Positions 1 through 11,700 are shown, counted from the first letter of the stretch. The stretch is 64,000 nucleotides of DNA from Rhizoclosmatium globosum (GCA_002104985.1 MCGO01000029.1:62001-126000); one strand, 5' to 3'. Program-made: numbers and translations. The notes: generated by a model from the sequence alone, not told the origin.

Positions 1-424
1 TTCTAGTAGCAGGATCCACAGATAGAATACAATGAAACCGGGAAACTTCTTCAAAGCGCACGCGGATTGTACAGTTCTGGTCTCTGTGGTAGAGAGCATT
101 CACATTAAGTCAGGCTGTCAAACCGGATGTTCCCCCCTTTGCCACATCCCGCCCTTCCCCTCTGTCCCCCCGAATCAAACTCTAAACGAGAAGTTACCTT
201 CCAAACGAAACAGTTTCCTGATTGACCGGGTATGCACTGTCACTCAAGTGTAAGCACTTCACTATAGTCCAAGCACTGATATCAACAAACCTTCCGTCTT
301 CCCCATTCCTTCTAATGACTACTATCCGCCCAAACGACCCCATTTGAAGTACAAATGCGGTGGCGGGTGAAACCAAAAGCGGATTGACTTGGCCGCGGTT
401 TGGCGTTGCGGCGGCCAAAAGCAT
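1..424 (-). CDS. FHA-domain protein, N-terminal part (runs off the left edge)
   Basis: Three exons can be joined on the minus strand: about 424-291, 236-198 and 83-1. Introns at 290-237 and 197-84 have GT-AG ends and keep the frame. The join gives MGSFGRIVVIRRNGEDG, then SAYPVNQETVSFGR, then DQNCTIRVRFEEVSRFHCIL. This is the first half of a forkhead-associated domain: the FGR turn, an xCxIR strand and a SRFHC motif in place of the usual S-x-x-H. FHA domains bind phosphothreonine peptides. The GRIVVIRRNGEDG opening resembles the N-terminal FHA of Ki-67-like nuclear proteins, a resemblance recalled rather than aligned. The start may be the Met at 424 or the one at 343, where the conserved part begins. 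The rest lies outside the window, so the full domain set is unknown. Confidence 0.7.
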
Positions 425-539
425 TTTGTTTTTTGTAGTTTCTCTTTTTCGGACTTTGTTTGGTTTGTCCAAGTTATTCTCGATCTTTCTGACAATATTC
501 TACAAGTATTCTGCAGCGAAAGACTTTATTAGATAATAT

Positions 540-2097
540 TTATCCCATCAGTCCACTCAAGAATCTCTCCTTCAATAAACTCAGCTGTTCATCACCAACC
601 ATCCCGTTCAACCACGAAAGAGTGACAGTCATCCTTCCATCCAGCGTCACAACCCCAACTTCCACTCTTCGCGTATTAATATCAGTACGCATAGTACTAA
701 CCATCCTAAAATCCTGAACGGCATCCCCAAAGTCTTGGTTGAAGTTACCCACATTCGACAGAGTGTACGCCACAGGAGTATCCGTTTTCGCTTTCACTGG
801 AGCCAACTGATACATTTTAGGTGTAAAGCCCACACTCTGTGCGCCCTCATCTTTCCACTTTGCGGCTACCGTTGAAGGAACAGGCAAGAAGCGTGCCAAA
901 TGGAACGGCTCGTTTCTTGCCAACCGAGTCCGCAAGTCTTGGAATATCATCAGTGATTGGATATCAGTTTCAGTTGTTAAATCGGATGTTTGGGAGATTG
1001 AGACGTGGGGCAACAGCAGAATATAATTGAACGCGCCGTCCGTGGTGGATGGAATATGACGCGCTGGACGACCGTTGACGGCAAGACCTGCCAGCAATGA
1101 TATCTGCGGTTTATGTCTTTTGGATTCGGGTAGTGTAGAGGTAGGAAGTAGCGAAGGGTGGGCAAATGCAGCACCCATGGCTCCACATAGGAGTGAAGTC
1201 ACCGATACTTTGAGAGTTTTTGCACGTTGAATAATATGGGAAGTTTCTTGAGCATTGAAAGATGTTGTTGTGCAGAGAGTCAGTTGAGAATGAAGAGCGT
1301 GTTCCTCAATTCCATTCGTTTGACGAAGATTCTCAAAGAGAGACTGAGTATCATCCTGCGAGGGCACAGGAGTCTGCTTCAACAGCACCGGCTTCGACTT
1401 GAAAATGAAATAATAGAGGCCCAATAGGTTGAGTATAAATCCAATAAACTTGGTCCAGGTCCTTTCCGCTTTGGAATCATATCCACGAACCACAACTTGT
1501 CCTCCACCGTCACCACTCCTTTCCTCCTTCCTCGGTGGTATCCTTGTTCAGAAGCCCCTTGATGCATCTGAACACAATCTGAGCGGCAACCGCGCCATCA
1601 AAAGCGGCATGTGAAAAGACAAAGACCAGTCCCACTCTGCCACGATCATCCAAATCCGAATTCCCAACCACAACCACGCGCGCGAGTCCGCGTCGAAACA
1701 CGTGAAACGGCGTTGCGAGTTCTGTTTTTTGGTTTGTTCAAAGTGTCAATGCTTCGCTGTGCTTGGCTCAACAGGTAAAACACGCACCAGTTTGGACAAC
1801 GCCGTCGATCGACGCACCGTTGCACCTTCGAATCGGAACTCGGAAACACGGGCGCCGCTCAAAGACAAGTTCTGGTTTGGTGTTGGTGTTGGTGGCGGAA
1901 ACCGCGATTCGGGAACCCAGATTCGGGTGCTCGTTCGACACTCTTTCAAGCACAAGTGGAAGTCGCTTCTCCGCCTCGTTTGCACTTATTGACAGCGTTA
2001 GAGAGTACGCAAAGTTGGTGAACTCGGTTGCATGCTGAGGTATGAGGCTTCCTTGGGCGATAAGTGTCGGAGGTGTGTCATTTTGAGACAGAAGCAC
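540..2097 (-). CDS. Condensation-fold acyltransferase (alcohol acetyltransferase-like)
   Basis: The first exon (2097-1788) encodes the N-terminal lobe. An intron at 1787-1722 joins it in frame to ELATPFHVFRRGLARVVVV..., which carries SHAAFDGAVA near 1600. This matches the HxxxDG active-site motif of CoA-dependent acyltransferases of the condensation/AATase fold, whose His is the general base. The C-terminal lobe (about 1493-540) follows after a change of frame near 1500, either a short intron or an indel. That lobe has a hydrophobic stretch (FIGFILNLLGLYYFIF), the NGRP and SNVGNF motifs, and ends in TLSWLNGMVGDEQ, as expected for the second half of this fold. Likely role: transfer of an acyl group to an alcohol or amine. 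The substrate cannot be told from sequence. About 460 residues is normal for the family. Confidence 0.6.
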
Positions 2098-2193
2098 AGA
2101 AACAAAAGTGGAGATATTGTGTACGTAACGATAATAATCTATTCTGATTGATGAAAAGGTTGAAATTTAATGTTTCATGATCGCGTTCCAAAA

Positions 2194-2936
2194 ATGGGTA
2201 AACCACCAGCCCCTTCTGTTACTTTGCCCCAACTCGCCTCAAAAACAGTGAAACTTCAGCAACCAGAAAAGACCAAGAAGCTTCCTTCCCTTCCTGCGGC
2301 TCATCCTCAACTTCTACACAAGCCTCATCCACAAAACCGAAACCAATCGCAAAAGACAAGAAAGAACCAGCATCAAAACCAAATCTAAAACAAAGGCCGT
2401 GAAAGATGAAAACATCTATTCTCTCCTCCACCTATCATAAAGCCCATCAGCCCTCCAACTCCCCCCCACCACCCAAACCTAAAACACCAACCCTCGGAAA
2501 AGTCCAAGTCCTCTACAACCACTACCACGAATTCTTTCCGATACGGGACGGAATCCTTTTTGGGGCAGACATCGATGACAAGTATTCCTTCTCTTTTGTC
2601 TTCAAAGGAAACTTTCAATCCTCCTCCTCGACACAGAAACAAAAATACATTCCTAAACTCGATAATTCACGCTGGGACTTTGCGAACATTATAGATGGGA
2701 AAGTGTATCGTGCTGAAGTTGAGTTGGATCCAGAGGAACAGAACGGTTGGATGCAAGGCCTGTGGGGTCATACGGGTACAAGGCGGCTAAACCTGTTGGA
2801 ATTAAGTCGGGAAATGCTGCTTCGACTTGATTACTCAAGAGTTGAAGGGCATGACACAAGAACAATTGATGGAGAAGGTGAGCGGTACAAAGAGCTTATT
2901 GAGGCACGGGAGTTGGAGGATGCGTTGTATTCGTGA
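2194..2936 (+). CDS. Hypothetical protein with low-complexity N-terminus
   Basis: Not recognised. The best-supported part is the frame at 2406-2936. It starts with a Ser/Pro/Lys-rich stretch and continues into an apparently folded region containing YNHYHEFFPIRDGILFGADI, SRWDFANIIDGKVYRAEVEL and an acidic C-terminus rich in Glu. A basic, Pro/Gln/Lys-rich frame from 2194 lies just upstream. It may be an earlier exon, but the join is not clear: the ATG at 2406 follows a TGA two codons upstream in its own frame. No signal peptide or membrane segment is seen. The gene is followed by about 330 bases (2937-3270) in which I see only AT-rich 3' flank and the promoter of the next gene. Confidence 0.4.
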
Positions 2937-3270
2937 TTTCCTTCAGTAAGATGAAGATATCATAATTTGCTATCAGTTGAATTTATGTATAAATTTCATA
3001 TGTATGAACTTATGACAAATATATGATTTGTGATCATTTGAATCCAATGTGGGTCAACTTCTCCATTAATTTTATGATAAATAGAGACACCAAAGCTTTT
3101 CGTCAAGCCGAAGTATGTGCAATGACATTGTTTGCATCGGCACAACTGAACTCCGGGGGCTGAGGTGTACAGAAATGACTCACATCCAGCACACCCAAAA
3201 TTTCTATAAATTCTTTCCTCAATGACACAAAAAGAAAAATCACGCTTGAAAACAAATCCTCCAAACCCAA

Positions 3271-4072
3271 ATGGCTCCTGCTGCAAAGATTAACGTCGTT
3301 GACCGAGACCGTCTCTACACAGACCTCCAATACCGCTTCCAATATGTTTCCCAAGTACGAAGCCCAAACCCTAAATCCCACCCACCTCCTAACCTTACGT
3401 AACCACACACCAGTTTGTTGGATTCGACGAAACCGACATCAAAGCCATCAAAGACGCAGCCCCCTAATCGCCCCCCTCGTCCCAGTCATCGTTGATGCCG
3501 TTTACGACCACCTCTTCAGTTTCGACCTCACCAAACAAATCTTTCTTCAAAAGGGCGAAGGATTCCAGGACACACTGCCGCCTCCCTGGACACCTTAACA
3601 ACCGAAGACGAGCAAATCAAGTTCCGCAAAGATTTCTTGGGGAAGTATCTTGTGAAACTTGTTACTGCCGAGTACGACGCCAAGTTTGTGCAGTATTGGA
3701 CCGGTTGGAAAGATCCATACTACAACGCCTGACAAGAAGTCTAAGATTAATGTGGAGTATATCCATTGTAACGCTTTGTTTGGTTGGTTGCATGGGTTCC
3801 TCGCTGAGACGGTCGACGCGTTGCCACAGCTTCAAGGGGAAAAGATGACTGCCGCACGTGCAAAGACTCTCGCTGCTTTCTCTAAGCTTTTGTGGATCCA
3901 GAATGATTTCTTTGCAATGTACTACTTGCGTGATAGTGAAGTATTCCGTGGAAAGGTGGCTCCAAAGAACCAGTTGCTCAAGAATGTTGGAATTTCAAGT
4001 GAAAGAGGGTTAGTGGTTGTTGCTGCGGTTGCACTTGCTTCTGCAGCAGCGGCATGGGCCTTGAAGAAGTAG
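3271..4072 (+). CDS. Protoglobin (globin-sensor fold), tail-anchored; reading frame broken
   Basis: Starts MAPAAKINVVDRDRLYTDLQ. An intron at 3355-3413 joins YVSQ to FVGFDETDIKAIKDA, the typical N-terminal segment of protoglobins. Downstream pieces LGKYLVKLVTAEYDAKFVQY, VGKIHTTTPDKKSKINVEYI and HCNALFGWLHGFLAETV complete the globin-sensor fold; the His of IHCN is the likely haem-binding proximal residue. Protoglobins bind O2, CO and NO. The last 25 residues (RGLVVVAAVALASAAAAWALKK) form a hydrophobic helix with a short basic end, as in tail-anchored membrane proteins. The frame is lost four times, each repaired by one extra base in a short homopolymer (C-run 3460-3464, GG 3568-3569, TT 3696-3697, GG 3703-3704). 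The protein sequence is otherwise well kept, so assembly error is more likely than decay, although four lesions in one short gene leave pseudogene status open. Confidence 0.8.
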
Positions 4073-4198
4073 AATCTTCTTTGTTATTATTACTTTTCCT
4101 TCTTTCTTGACACGGCGATAAAAACATAAAATTCTTGCATTCTACATTGTTACGTTCTTTCACAGTGCGTAGTGATATACTTTGGACTGTTGTTGTTC

Positions 4199-4323
4199 AA
4201 AAAATGTGTCCCGACCTGCGGGTAATCCTTTCAAGATAGTGATGTCATCCTTACACAGGGAGCCATGCCAATCTTCTCTGTATGGTTCCAATTTCCTAAT
4301 TGTCCACAACTGGTGTGGACACT
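4199..4323 (-). ncRNA. U6 snRNA-like copy with altered catalytic triad (probable pseudogene or variant)
   Basis: Read on the minus strand this matches U6 spliceosomal RNA: a 5' hairpin (GTGTCCACACC...GTGGACA), AATTGGAAC, the ACAGAGA box, then GATTGGCATGGCTCCC, the TAAGGATGACA of the internal stem-loop region, and a T-run at 4204-4199 suited to pol III termination. Compared with the copy at 43 kb it differs at several places. The key one is GATTGGCATGG where U6 has GATTAGCATGG, so the invariant AGC catalytic triad reads GGC. Another is CCATACAGAGA instead of CGATACAGAGA. About 70 bases of upstream sequence are also shared with the 43-kb copy, so this is a duplicated gene with its promoter. It is probably not catalytic. 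Confidence 0.82.
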
Positions 4324-4330
4324 ACCCACT

Positions 4331-4400
4331 TTTTCAGTCTGCTTTATGAAACTGCGCTTAGGAATCTGCAAGAATGATTTTGGGATTTTCACGCGCAGTT
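4331..4400 (-). promoter_or_regulatory. Upstream control region of the U6-like copy
   Basis: This block is nearly the same as 43147-43217 upstream of the other U6 gene: shared elements include CAGATTC, CGCAGTTTCATAAAGCAG and TCCCAAAATC (minus-strand reading). TTTCATAAA lies about 20-28 bases before the inferred 5' end of the RNA, where a pol III TATA-like element would be. Conservation of this block while the RNA body drifts suggests a real promoter. Confidence 0.5.
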
Positions 4401-4455
4401 TCAGTAGAGTGGTGCAGTCAAGACAAACTTTTATTCGTCCAATATCCGCAAGACG

Positions 4456-6288
4456 TCAGTAGGTACAACTGGCTCCTTCTCCATCCCACTTTTTATCCAC
4501 ACTGACTCTCCCGCTGCCGTAAATGTTGGTATCTTTACATGTACATTTGCACTCACTCCAAAACTCGACCAACTCAGGCCTCACGATATCAACACGGGTA
4601 TTCAAAGAAACTTCTTCCCACTCACGCACCAGAAACTCTTCACATCCTTCGCAAAGTCTTGCTCGCCAACTTCGAATCGATACACACTCATCGCGCGTCG
4701 GACTTGCGCAGTCGTTAACGAGGAATCAAGAGTCTTGAGCGTAAGAAATCAAAAAGGAAGGCGTTGATGTTATAACTTGCGTAAAATGGAGTAGATGTAG
4801 TGTTGGTTTGAGGCAATCCTTGAGTCGATCATGATCATCGTTTTCCAATCCTTCCACCAAGTCAATCAGATTCATTTGAATATGTGATGCATGTGATCGA
4901 GCAACCAAGTCGTTTGATCCAATAATCCGATTAAACAGCTCCACATTCAAAACTCGAAACAGGTACAACAAGACTTGATTAGAGATCGCAATATGAACAC
5001 AAGATTGCTGCATCGTCGCCTTGATTGCTAAAAAGAGCTGCACAAGGTCTTGAGGAGTCATCATACGCAGCTTAAGTTCCGATTTCCGTCGCGTCAAGAA
5101 TCCACCCACAGATGCAACACGAGCACCACCTATTGACGAAAGCAATCCCCCTGTTTTCCGCATCATGCTATTATTCTTTTTCCAGTTCCCGTAAAGACTC
5201 CCAGAATCTCTCCATCTGTACATTGCTTGCATCGCCACCCCGAAACTCCACATTCCAGCCTCCATTATCGGTAGCATCCGTTTCTTAGCACAAATCCAAG
5301 TTTTTCGCAGAGCTCATGCACAAATTCCGCGAATCCAGCTTGATATGTATAACTGCGCTCCGAGCCCTTCATCCCTCTTGAGAAAGTAAACCAAATGATG
5401 ACAATTTGCGATCCAGCGCACAAGAGTTATTGGATCTTCAGGATGTGATTGCACTTCGCGTTCAATAGCCGCAAAGTCTTTGCAAATAGCCGTTCCAATA
5501 CTCGGGAGGATTCATATAATGGGCGAATCGAGCACACAGAAATATTATGTTGGCAGCAACGATTGCAGGGGTATCAGCGTCTAACGAGTGTGTATGTAAT
5601 TCGTGAATGGTTGTGTGAAGGATTCTGTCCAGCGACGCCTCATCAAATACAATCATTTGATCATATCTGCAAATAGTCCAATCGAATGTTAACGAATCCA
5701 TGTCGTCCTATATTATGACAGCATTAAAAAGTCCCCACGTGGTCGTGTGAATACTCACAAAGTCCGGTACTACCCAGTCCGCTGAAGCCAGATCCTTTTC
5801 GTCAGGAGGATTTCCTAACACTGGCACAATCGTATCTCGATGTTCGCTATGTCGTAACACATCCCATATCGACTTCCCAGAGTCACTTGTTACCCCACAA
5901 TCCGCTCCGTTCTCAATCAGCCTTTCCACAACTTGAACATGTCCATTTGAGGCAGCCCACACAATAGGAGTCCATCCCTCTTGTTGCCATCCATCAGTGG
6001 TTCGTACAGCCATCACTCAAGCGGAACACACTCACTTGAATCCCTGCTGTTCACATCAGCGCCACTGACGATCAATAGTTCTACTACGTCTTTGTATCCC
6101 CAACAGGATGCGTGGAGTATCGAGTTGAGTCCGTCAGAGTCTTTGGCGTTCACAACTTCACTCAACACTTCCGGTGCCAGTGACCGCAATAGATCACTTA
6201 ATTTCGCATAATCGCCGTTCGAAGAGAGATGGATCAAGTCGTCTTTGCATTCAGGATCAGGTGGTAAATAAGGGGTCGCATTTGGCAT
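4456..6288 (-). CDS. Ankyrin-repeat and DIL (dilute) domain protein
   Basis: Starts MPNATPYLPPDPECKDDLIH. Ankyrin repeats follow (DGLNSILHASCWGYKDVVEL, then EGWTPIVWAASNGHVQVVER). After a short linker comes a DIL-type region: DEASLDRILHTTIHELHTHS, then QVLLYLFRVLNVELFNRII, and a closing LTTAQVRRAMSVYRFEVGEQ. The DIL domain is the cargo-binding tail of class V myosins; here it is joined to ankyrin repeats without a motor, a known fungal architecture (fission yeast has a DIL and ankyrin domain protein). Role: probably a trafficking or polarity adaptor. Several exons are needed. Near 4646 one extra G restores EEFLVREWEEVSLNTRVDIV through to the stop at 4456. Exact splice sites in 5280-5700 were not resolved. 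Confidence 0.7.
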
Positions 6289-6322
6289 TGGTACTTGTTC
6301 TCAACTTTCATTCTTCCCTTAG

Positions 6323-7337
6323 TCAAACAATCTGCCGAAAACACGTTCCACTCTCTTCCTCTTCATCACTTTGGATTTCACGGGAATGCTTGTGAATTCC
6401 GCACACCGAACACACAACTCCTCCTGGCTCTCTCCAGCCACATCCCTTATTCCCAATAACCACATGCCCCTTCAAGAATGAATCCCTCACGATATTCAAC
6501 CAATCCACTTTAGCTCGCCATAATTGCATGACACCCTCTTCAACATCACACACGTTCTGTCCTTCAAACCATCGCTCAACGTGCAGTCGGACTGCGTCTT
6601 CTTGGAGTGGCTGGAATCGAGCAACTAAACCATTTAATTCATTGTTTATGCTATTGACGCTTGCCGCTAGTACCACTTTCCCATCCACATCTGTGCCTCC
6701 TGTACAGAGCGGTGAAATTGATGTAGATACAATGGCAGGCGTTGGAATCCGTTGTGCAAGCTTGAACAAAAGGCAGCGTTTAAGAATAGAGTTTAAAAGG
6801 TTCACAATTCACCTCCAAATCAATCCGATATCTCAAACCCCTCTCAAACAGGTTAACCACAAACGAAACGCGTCGAAGCATGGGATCACCAACCGTGCAC
6901 ACAATATTTCCAATGTTGAAGACTTGTATCGCTCGAACGTTTTCAAATCGAGAATACATTGCAGAGGTATTTGGATCATGCGGATGCGAGTGGCGAATAA
7001 AACATCCTGGAGCATACGAGGAAAGAACAAGTGTGTCGGAGGTAGGTAAGAGGGTTTTGAATTGGATGGTTGTGGTTTTTGGTGGCTGTTGATGTGACAA
7101 GGATCCCAATCCCAAACAAGAAGTGCGCGCTGCTTCAAACTTGAACGTTTCAACGTGGCCAAGGTCGTTTGTGAGTGAGTAGGAAGTAAGGAGAATGTCG
7201 CGAAGAAGGAGAAGCGGGGTATTTGAGGGAATCAGAAGCTTTCTTGAGCATTGTTTGGAAGGAAATATCAAACGATCGTTGCTATTGGATAGATCGTTGA
7301 TGCTGTGGATGGAAAGGGTTGTGTGGAACAACAGCAT
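6323..7337 (-). CDS. Hypothetical protein, two-part reading frame
   Basis: Not recognised. The N-terminal part (7337-6780) starts MLLFHTTLSIHSINDLSNSN and contains a segment with LIPSNTPLLLLRDILLTSYS. The C-terminal part (about 6800-6323) has STSISPLCTGGTDVDGKVVL, an Arg/Trp-rich helical stretch and a Cys/His set (NKGCGW...GGVVCSVCGIHKH) that could bind a metal, ending in an acidic tail. The two frames overlap near 6790 and join by an intron or a one-base indel. Only 34 bases separate its stop from the start of the DIL gene on the same strand, so it could instead be the 5' part of that gene. Confidence 0.45.
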
Positions 7338-7518
7338 TTCCTGGATGGTTTCTTGAACGTTATATCACCGACCTAAAAATCCTATTTATCGAGCATGAAA
7401 GCAGTATATTATTCATTAATTCACACACAATAAAACAATAAATAGAGTAACTCGACTTCTCTTTCGTTCTTTTTTGTTCTTGCTCTCCTTTTTTCAACCA
7501 CAAACACGAAACTTAAGA

Positions 7519-8551
7519 TGGCCGAAGAGGACAAACCAATTGAGGTGCGAACAACCAGTCCTGTGATGGATTATCCCCAACGTTCACATTGAGTGAAAGG
7601 AGGAGCGATGGCCACGGAGTTCTGGCAAGGATTGGTGGAAGCGAAACTGCGGAGGCCCTTGCCACAAGCTGTTGCCGCAACTTGACAGGGTCCCAGTGCA
7701 CCTTCTCTCAACCCGATTGGATCTCTTATCGCTTCGTTGGATACTGCCTTTCCACTCCATGGCCGATACCCAAGCATCTAAACTCATACCAAACAACCCT
7801 TTAACCCTTGTCCTGAAATAGAACCCAGCTACCGATGCCGGTGCCGATGGAGACGACGGTGAAGTCGAGGCTTCCCCAGAAGTCCACTTTGAGCCAGTTG
7901 TCAAGCTTGAGCAGCTCGAGGAAGTGAAGACATTCGAAGAAGACGAGGACGTTCTTTTCAAGATGTAATACCCAACCATTTATACCTTCAATAGCTTATG
8001 TCAGTATTATTCTAGGCGCGCCAAGCTCTTCCGTTTCGACAAGCCAAACAATGAATGGAAGGAACGTGGAACCGGAGACGTCAAGCTCCTCCAACACAAG
8101 GAAACAAAGAAGATTCGTGTTCTTATGAGACGTGACAAGACACACAAGATTTGTGCCAACCACTACCGTGCGTCTTACTCCCCTGCTTTTCTTTTTGTCA
8201 CTTGCTGAATTCGTTCCCCACAGTCACCCAAGAAATGAAGTTGAGCCCAAATGTCGGTTCTGACCGTTCCTGGGTTTACTCTGTTGCTGCTGATTTTGCC
8301 GAGGGTGAGGCTCGTCAAGAACTTTTGGCTATTCGTTTCGGAAACTCTGAGAGTACGTGTTTCTAACACTTAAATTGTATCTGACAATTATTTATGGTAT
8401 AGACGCTGATAAGTTCAAGGAGGAATTCACCAAGTGCCAAGCCAAGAACTTGGAGCTTGAGAATGCTGAATTGGTGGCTGCTGGAAAGGAGCCAAAGGCT
8501 GCCGCTGCTGCTGACGATGAGGATGACGAAGAGGAGGAGACTGACCTCTGA
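7519..8551 (+). CDS. RanBP1: Ran-binding protein 1 (RanBD1 domain)
   Basis: Five exons. The short first exon (MAEEDKPIE) is followed by [20 protein letters not shown], then [20 protein letters not shown] and DVLFKM; an intron with donor GTAATA splits the Met codon before [20 protein letters not shown]. Next come [20 protein letters not shown], the NH-Y junction, [20 protein letters not shown], and [20 protein letters not shown] with a very acidic C-terminus. This is a complete RanBD1 domain with the WKERGTGD and MRRDKT motifs. The protein binds Ran-GTP and helps RanGAP hydrolyse GTP and release export complexes at the cytosolic side of nuclear pores. All introns are GT-AG and 45-70 bp except the first, longer one (about 7550-7830). 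Confidence 0.93.
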
Positions 8552-8717
8552 GCTGCGTCAAATGAATTCGTATCGAAGTATTGGGAGATCAATAAATAGC
8601 ATTTGGTTCTTGTATTTAACCTAGTTTTTGGTAATATTTAAATCGGTATGATCCGGAGTTGGCGGAGGAGATGACGTCACTTCCGCTTCTCCAAGAAGTC
8701 TCCCTCAAATCCAACAA

Positions 8718-11700
8718 ATGACCCAACACAAAATCCGGGTATTCATCGACCGTGGCGGAACATTCACGGACTGTATCGCTTTCCTTCCCGATGGATCAAC
8801 AAAGGTTATCAAGCTTCTCAGTGAAGACCCCTCAAACTACAAGGACGCCCCAACTGAGGCAATCCGCAGAATCAAAGAGTTTGCTTCAGGCAAATCCATC
8901 CCGCGCACAGAGAAACTGGACACGTCAGACATTGGTTAGGACTTGTGTTACTGAGCACCTCATGATATCTAAACAATCACTCTTCCCATCTCAATAGAGC
9001 TGATTCGAATGGGAACAACAGTTGCTACCAATGCCCTCCTCGAGAGAAAGGGTGAACCAGTTGCGTTGCTGGTCACCAAAGGATTCAAAGACATTCTCCA
9101 CATTCAAAACCAAGCTCGTCCAAAGATCTTTGACCTTGAAATTAACATGCCAGGAGTATTGTATGAGCAGGTTATCGAGGTTGATGAACGTGTTAGTCTT
9201 GTTGGGTACACTGCACATCCAGATGGGATCGTCAAGGAGGAGGATGTGAAAGGAAAGGAGGGCTATGTGAAAGGTGTAACGGGAGAATGGGTTCGGATCT
9301 TGAAGAAACCAGGTAACGATCACATTCCCTTTCCGTAATTCCTTGGCACCAGTTGAACATGAACCCTACCACAACTCATAGATCTTAAGGAAATCGAAGC
9401 CTCTTTGAAATCAATCTACGCATCCGGGATTCGCAGTATCGCCATCTGCTTGATGCATTCCTACACTTTCAACGACCACGAACTCCAAATTGCCACCCTC
9501 GCAAAATCTCTTGGATTCACTCACATTTCAACATCATCCACATTAACTCCAATGATCAAACTCGTTCCTCGTGGAAACTCAGCCGTCTCAGACGCGTACC
9601 TCACGCCATCCATCAAGACTTACATTTCTGGTTTCTCATCAGGCTTCGACAGCGGACTGCAGTCTGGATCCGTGCGTGTACAGTTTATGAAGTCAGATGG
9701 TGGTCTTGCGGACGTGAAGGACTTTTCGGGACTTGGAGCTATTCTCTCTGGACCTGCTGGTGGCGTTGTTGGGTATGCTTTGACGAGTTATGATCCTGAT
9801 TCGGGTACACCTGTGATTGGATTTGATATGGGAGGAACAAGTACTGATGTGAGTCGGTATGCTGGACGGTATGACCATGTGTTTGAGACTACGACTGCGG
9901 GAGTGACGATCCAGGCCCCTCAGTTGGATATTAATACTGTTGCTGCTGGTGGTGGATCGCGGTTGTTCTTTAGGAACGGAATGTTTGTGGTTGGGTACGT
10001 TAAGATCTTTAACTTGGTGTCCTCTAACCCTTAAATCAGACCTGAGAGTGCTGGTGCAAACCCAGGACCTACATGTTACAAAAAGGGCGGCCCACTCGCA
10101 ATCACTGACGCGAACTTGCTGCTGGGCCGTTTGATTCCATCTTACTTCCCAAAAATCTTTGGAAAGACTGAATCCGAACCGCTCGATCTGTCTGCAACTC
10201 GCTCCGCTTTTGAAAAACTCGCAGCTGAGATTAACGGCGTTCCTATTTCCCCCAAACGTGCCAGCCGTAAATCGGCGTCTGCAACCGCAACTCCTGCGGA
10301 AACAGGACGTCCAACCATGTCTCTTGATGAAATCGCCTATGGATTCGTTGAAGTCGCCAATGAAGCCATGTGTCGTCCAATCCGTCAGCTCACCCAGGCA
10401 AAGGGACACGACACATCCAAGCATATTCTTGCTTGTTTCGGAGGAGCAGGAGGACAACATGCTTGCGCTATTGCAAAGTCTTTGGGAATCAAAACGATTT
10501 TGATTCACAAACACAGTGCCATTTTGAGTGCATATGGGTTGTCTTTGGCTGACATTGTTCATGAAGTGCAGGAGCCAAGGTATTTTCACAAGAGATCAAA
10601 GTCTATGTACTAATTTATCATCCAACAGTCAAGAAGTCTTCGACTTGTCAAAGTTGTCCAATATCCAGGCTCGTATTGACTCGCTTGCCAAAGATGCCAA
10701 GGAACATCTCCTATCCCAAGGATTCACTGAATCTCACATTGTCATCGAACCGTACCTGAACCTTCGCTACCAAGGTACTGATACTTCAATGATGACTCTG
10801 AAGCCCACTGGAAGCTACGACTTCCTTTCCGTATTTGTTGCAAACCACAAGCAAGAATTTGGTTTCACACTCCCAGACCGCCCCGTAATCATCGACGACA
10901 TTCGTATTCGCGCCATCGGCAAGGGAACTGAAACCGAAAAGAAAGCGAGCGGTGCGACTGTCCACAAGGAAGTGAAATCTCTTCCTCGTCGTCGTGTAGA
11001 CAAGGAAAAGGCCAGCTCCATCGAACAAACATACTGGAAGTCTCTGGGCCGTGTAGACACTCCTGTTTTTATGTTGTCTAACCTCGAGAAGGGAGACGAA
11101 ATCGTTGGGCCTGCTTTGATTATTGACGCTACAGCAACGATAGTTGTGGAACCATCCTGCACTGCGCTCATCACATCAGAGCACGTAGTTATTCTCGTTG
11201 ATGCTGGTACAAAGACCACCGACTCATCTGTCTCGAAATCACAAATCGTGCAAGACCCAATCCTCCTCTCCGTGTTCGGACACCGCTTCATGTCCATCGC
11301 AGAACAAATGGGGCGTACTCTCCAAAAAACTGCTATTTCCACAAACATCAAAGAACGTCTTGACTTTTCGTGTGCCCTGTTTGGTCCTGACGGAGGTCTC
11401 GTCGCCAATGCACCACATATTCCAGTCCACCTTGGTTCTATGCAAGAAGCTGTCCGTTGGCAAATGACTCACTTGAAGGGCCAGTTGAAGGATGGTGATG
11501 TTCTCATGACAAACCATCCAGCGGCTGGAGGGTCTCACTTGCCAGATATTACTATCATCACTCCAGTGTTTTCAGGCGGGGAGGTTGTATTCTTTGTCGC
11601 TTCTCGTGGGCACCATGCCGATATTGGAGGTATTCAACCAGGTTCAATGCCTCCAAACAGTTGTGAATTGTTCCAAGAAGGAGCTGCCGTCAAGTCTTTC

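Noticed and set aside
3460..3704. Programmed ribosomal frameshifting as the reason for broken frames
   Set aside because: The sites share no slippery motif or stop codon context, occur in unrelated genes, and all amount to a missing base in a short run; assembly error explains them more simply.
10786..11408. Long minus-strand open frames inside the 5-oxoprolinase gene
   Set aside because: They are shadows of a strongly supported coding exon; no motif or start context supports them.
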